Assembly (NCBI RefSeq): GCF_001544695.2
Contig: NZ_FCOM02000017.1
Location: forward strand, 62,001 to 126,000
Length of the DNA stretch: 64,000 bases
Source of the DNA: Caballeronia arvi
GTDB taxonomy: Bacteria; Pseudomonadota; Gammaproteobacteria; Burkholderiales; Burkholderiaceae
Reading direction: 5' to 3'
A program made the translations under genes and the position numbers. Of this stretch, positions 61,407 through 64,000 are shown one piece after another. Each line of letters starts with the position of its first letter. Position 1 is the first letter of the stretch. The notes beneath the pieces were generated by a model. It worked only from the letters and a program-made list of their open reading frames with translations. It had not been told where the DNA came from and made no database searches.

Positions 61407-61428
61407 TGCGGCGTGCATGCACGCCGCA
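61407..61428. repeat. Perfect 22-bp palindrome
   Basis: TGCGGCGTGCA is followed at once by its reverse complement, giving a loop-free palindrome 4 bases after the MFS stop and 43 bases before the LysR start. No T-run follows, so an operator for the LysR gene is more likely than a terminator. Confidence 0.6.
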
Positions 61429-61471
61429 AGCGGATACACTTCCATGCTGGACGCGATCGAAAGGGACCAGC

Positions 61472-62401
61472 ATGGATCGTTTTCTCAGCATCGAGGCCTT
61501 CGTGCGGGTGGCGGAAACCAGCAGCTTCGCAGAGGCGGCGCGGCAGCTCGGCGTCACCGGATCGGTGGTCACCAACCGCATCCAGCAACTCGAACGCTTC
61601 CTCAATGCGCCGCTGTTTCATCGCAGCACGCGGCACGTGCGGCTATCCGATGTCGGCGAGGCTTTTTATCGCGACTGCGCCGAAGTGGTGGGGCGGGTCA
61701 ACGAGCTCACGGACCAGATGCGCGAGCTGCGCGCGACGCCCACCGGCCGCCTTCGCATCCAGATGCTGCCGGGCTTCGCGCTGGGCCACTTCGGCGCATC
61801 GCTTGCCGAATTCAACCGGCGCTATCCCGGCATCCAGCTCGACGTGATCGTCAATGACCGCGTCGTCGATCCGATCGAAGAAGGCTTCGACGTCGCGTTT
61901 CAAATCTTCCCGGCCATCTCCGATTCGCTGATCGAACGGCGCCTCTTCACCGTGCGGCGGCTGTTTTGCGCCGCGCCCGCGTATGTGCGCGAGCATGGCG
62001 CACCGCAGCACCCACGCGACCTGCTCGCGCACAGAACGGCGCTGTATTCCGGCTATCCGTCGCGCAATCGCTGGACGATGACGCGCGGCGACGAGGCCGT
62101 CGAACTCGAACTGCCCGGCATCATCCGCTCCAATTCCGTTCATCTGCTGCACGACTACGCGCTGACGGGCGGGGGCATCGTTTGCCTGCCGACTCTGGTG
62201 GCGAGTAAGTCGCTGCTGCAAGGCGCGCTCGTGCCGATTCTCGCGGACTACGCGCTGTCGCCGATGAACTTCGCGGCCGTGTATCCGGAGACGCAACGTC
62301 AGGGGCTCAAGGTGAAGGCGCTAGTCGAATTCCTCGCCGAGCAGGTCAGCCCCGAGCCGGCGTGGGACGTGCCGCTCATCGAACGGGGATGGGTGAAGTA
62401 G
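61472..62401 (+). CDS. LysR-family transcriptional regulator
   Basis: 309 residues: helix-turn-helix MDRFLSIEAFVRVAETSSFA, then EAARQLGVTGSVVTNRIQQL, with a CrgA-like effector domain. GGGA lies before ATG 61472. An open frame extends upstream to 60104 but that is the shadow of the MFS gene. It sits between the MFS and acetamidase genes, all on the plus strand, and probably controls them. Confidence 0.88.
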   Translation: MDRFLSIEAFVRVAETSSFAEAARQLGVTGSVVTNRIQQLERFLNAPLFHRSTRHVRLSDVGEAFYRDCAEVVGRVNELTDQMRELRATPTGRLRIQMLPGFALGHFGASLAEFNRRYPGIQLDVIVNDRVVDPIEEGFDVAFQIFPAISDSLIERRLFTVRRLFCAAPAYVREHGAPQHPRDLLAHRTALYSGYPSRNRWTMTRGDEAVELELPGIIRSNSVHLLHDYALTGGGIVCLPTLVASKSLLQGALVPILADYALSPMNFAAVYPETQRQGLKVKALVEFLAEQVSPEPAWDVPLIERGWVK

Positions 62402-62446
62402 GCTACATTGAGCAACCGATCCCGGCACAGCGACGGAGGGCTCCAC

Positions 62447-63433
62447 ATGAAATGGCTCGAAGATTCGATCATGATGCAGCGCGGCGTCGGCGCGGGCCGC
62501 GAGCCGGTCGAGCATCATCTCACCGAGGATGTACAGAAGACGTTTCACTACACCATCGGCCCGTATTCGCAGCCCGTGCTGCATGTGAAGCCGGGCGATC
62601 GCATCGTCGTCGAGACGCGCGACGCCTTCGGCGGCAAGCTCACGAGCGAAAGCGACAAGCCGTCGCAAGTGCTCGAGGTGCCGTTTCTCAATCCGCAGAA
62701 CGGGCCGGTGATGATCGAGGGCGCGGAGAAGGGCGATGTGGTCGCGGTGTACATCGAAAAGATGTCGCCGCGCGGGCCCGATCCGCATGGCTTCTGCGCC
62801 ATGATCCCGAACTTCGGCGGGCTCACGGGCACCGACTACACGGCGCTTCTGAACGAGCCTTTGCCCGAGACGGTGCGCAAGATCAAAATCGATGAAGAGA
62901 ACGTCTACTGGAGCCGCCGCCATACATTGCCGTACAAGCCGCATATCGGCACGTTGAGTCTTTCGCCGGAGCTCGATTCGATCAACACGCTCACGCCCGA
63001 TCAGCACGGCGGCAACATGGACGTGCCCGACATGGGGCCGGGCAGCATCACGTATCTGCCGGTGCGTTCGCCGGGCGGACGTCTTTTCATCGGCGATGCG
63101 CACGCCTGTCAGGGCGATGGCGAAGTGTGCGGCACGGCCGTCGAATATCAGAGCACGACGACCGTGCGCGTCGATCTCATCAAGGACTGGAAGATCGCCT
63201 GGCCGCGCCTCGAAAACGAAGACGCGTTGATGAGCATCGGCAGCGCGCGTCCTCTCGAAGATGCGACACGTATCGCCTATCGCGAACTGATCTTGTGGAT
63301 GGCCGCGGATTACGGCTTCGACAAGTGGGATGCTTACATGATGCTCAGTCAGATCGGCAAGGTGCGTCTCGGCAATTTCGTCGATCCGAAATATACGGTC
63401 GGCGCGATGATCGCCAAGCGCTATCTCAAGTAA
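62447..63433 (+). CDS. Acetamidase/formamidase family protein
   Basis: 328 residues of the FmdA/AmdA fold. Blocks seen: LHVKPGDRIVVETRDAFGGK, the DMGPGSITYLPVRSPGGRLF and IGDAHACQGDGEVCGTAVE active-region stretches. These enzymes release ammonium from formamide, acetamide or related short amides. ATG 62447 has GGAGGG ahead; an in-frame ATG at 62408 is possible. The SDR gene follows by 21 bases, so the two are probably co-transcribed. Confidence 0.87.
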   Translation: MKWLEDSIMMQRGVGAGREPVEHHLTEDVQKTFHYTIGPYSQPVLHVKPGDRIVVETRDAFGGKLTSESDKPSQVLEVPFLNPQNGPVMIEGAEKGDVVAVYIEKMSPRGPDPHGFCAMIPNFGGLTGTDYTALLNEPLPETVRKIKIDEENVYWSRRHTLPYKPHIGTLSLSPELDSINTLTPDQHGGNMDVPDMGPGSITYLPVRSPGGRLFIGDAHACQGDGEVCGTAVEYQSTTTVRVDLIKDWKIAWPRLENEDALMSIGSARPLEDATRIAYRELILWMAADYGFDKWDAYMMLSQIGKVRLGNFVDPKYTVGAMIAKRYLK

Positions 63434-63454
63434 GAGTTCACGGGAGCGACGAAC

Positions 63455-64000
63455 ATGGACTTGCAACTCAGAGGGTTGAGGGCGATCGTGACGGGCGGCA
63501 CGAAAGGCATCGGGCTTGCCATCGCGCAGACGCTCGCGAAAGAAGGCGCGGACGTCGCGATTTGCGCGCGCGACGAAGCCAGCGTGAAGACCACCGCCGA
63601 TGCGCTCGCCGGGTTGAGCGGCGCTCGCGCATCGGGCGCGCGCGTGGATGTATCGGATGGAAAAGCCCTTAAAACATGGGTCGAAAGTGTTGCGGCGGAT
63701 TGGGGCGGGCTCGATATCGTCGTCGCGAACGTGAGCGCGCTCGCGATCGGCAACGACATCGAATCATGGCGCAAGGAGTTCGAGACGGATCTGCTCGGCA
63801 CGGTCAATCTCGTCGATGCCGCCATGCCGCATCTCGAAGCGAGCGATGCGGCATCGATCGTCGCGATATCGAGCGTGTCGGCGCGCGAGATCGATTTCGC
63901 CGCTGGTCCGTATGGCGTGTTCAAGGCGGCGCTCGTCCACTACATGCAGGGTCTTGCGAATCAGCTCGCGGCGAAAGGCATTCGCGCGAATACCGTGTCG
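63455..64000 (+). CDS. SDR-family oxidoreductase, 3' end cut by the window
   Basis: The first 182 residues of a short-chain dehydrogenase. NAD(P) motif AIVTGGTKGIGLAIAQTLAK, catalytic Ser region VAISSVSAREIDF and the YxxxK pair in PYGVFKAAL are present; the usual NNAG reads VANVSA. GGGAG precedes ATG 63455. The C-terminal part lies beyond the right edge, as does whatever follows in the operon with the amidase. Confidence 0.88.
   Translation, partial: MDLQLRGLRAIVTGGTKGIGLAIAQTLAKEGADVAICARDEASVKTTADALAGLSGARASGARVDVSDGKALKTWVESVAADWGGLDIVVANVSALAIGNDIESWRKEFETDLLGTVNLVDAAMPHLEASDAASIVAISSVSAREIDFAAGPYGVFKAALVHYMQGLANQLAAKGIRANTVS

Noticed and set aside
60104..62401. One long open frame joining the MFS region to the LysR gene
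   Set aside because: The first 450 codons are an Arg-rich shadow of the MFS gene; only the part from 61472 is LysR-like and has its own ribosome site.
1..64000. tRNA, rRNA, CRISPR arrays, transposases or phage genes
   Set aside because: None were recognised on reading either strand; the genes run in ordinary chromosomal catabolic order with no repeats at their borders.

Overview
The window looks like a stretch of a Burkholderiaceae genome, most like Paraburkholderia or Caballeronia. The reasons are high GC, codons ending in G or C, many transcriptional regulators, tightly overlapping catabolic operons, and proteins typical of that group. This is inference from sequence style and protein families; no rRNA or tRNA gene is present to confirm it. 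I saw no insertion sequence, integrase, prophage or CRISPR array. It reads as a catabolic region: five or six nutrient-use modules, each with an importer, oxidising enzymes and a local regulator (13 regulators in 64 kb).

Region A (1-8.3 kb, plus strand): a dipeptide/opine-type ABC importer (substrate-binding protein cut by the left edge, two permeases, a double ATPase), fused by start/stop overlaps to a three-subunit flavin/iron-sulfur dehydrogenase of the HcnABC / opine oxidase / D-hydroxyproline dehydrogenase type and a short AraC regulator. Region B (8.2-25.7 kb): a GcvA-like LysR gene, a polyamine-type ABC importer split over two opposed operons, a DAO-family amine oxidase, two aldehyde dehydrogenases, a GMC oxidoreductase, a zinc deacylase, a cupin, a tartrate/isopropylmalate-type dehydrogenase, Lrp, a class III aminotransferase and a GhrA-like reductase. 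A shared LysR box sits at the same distance from the -35 element of both importer operons. The likely job is uptake and stepwise oxidation of an amine or N-acyl amine, but the substrate is not shown by the sequence.

Region C (25.7-29.3 kb): GNAT, DUF488, YbfB-type MFS and LysR genes. Region D (29.3-41 kb): TetR, a StcD-like N-methylproline demethylase, a pyrroline-2-carboxylate reductase-like enzyme, then on the minus strand a second polyamine-type importer carrying a second HcnABC-like dehydrogenase inside the same operon, with a divergent IclR gene. Together these suggest a route from an imported N-methylated or D-configured cyclic imino acid to L-proline.

Region E (41-49.9 kb): Ku coupled to a MerR/TPR protein; LysR-NUDIX; a small ORF ahead of a type II NADH dehydrogenase; a PAS-LuxR regulator divergent from an M19-dipeptidase-like protein with an altered metal site and an ACS-type MFS transporter; TetR. 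Region F (49.9-59 kb): two divergent LysR genes, then an aspartate/asparagine-use operon (DAACS symporter, tandem-domain Asp/Glu racemase, aspartase, periplasmic asparaginase), and a convergent PrpD/MmgE protein with a twin-arginine signal. Region G (59-64 kb): a lipoprotein, an MFS transporter, LysR, acetamidase/formamidase, and an SDR cut by the right edge. No gap between genes exceeds about 300 bases.
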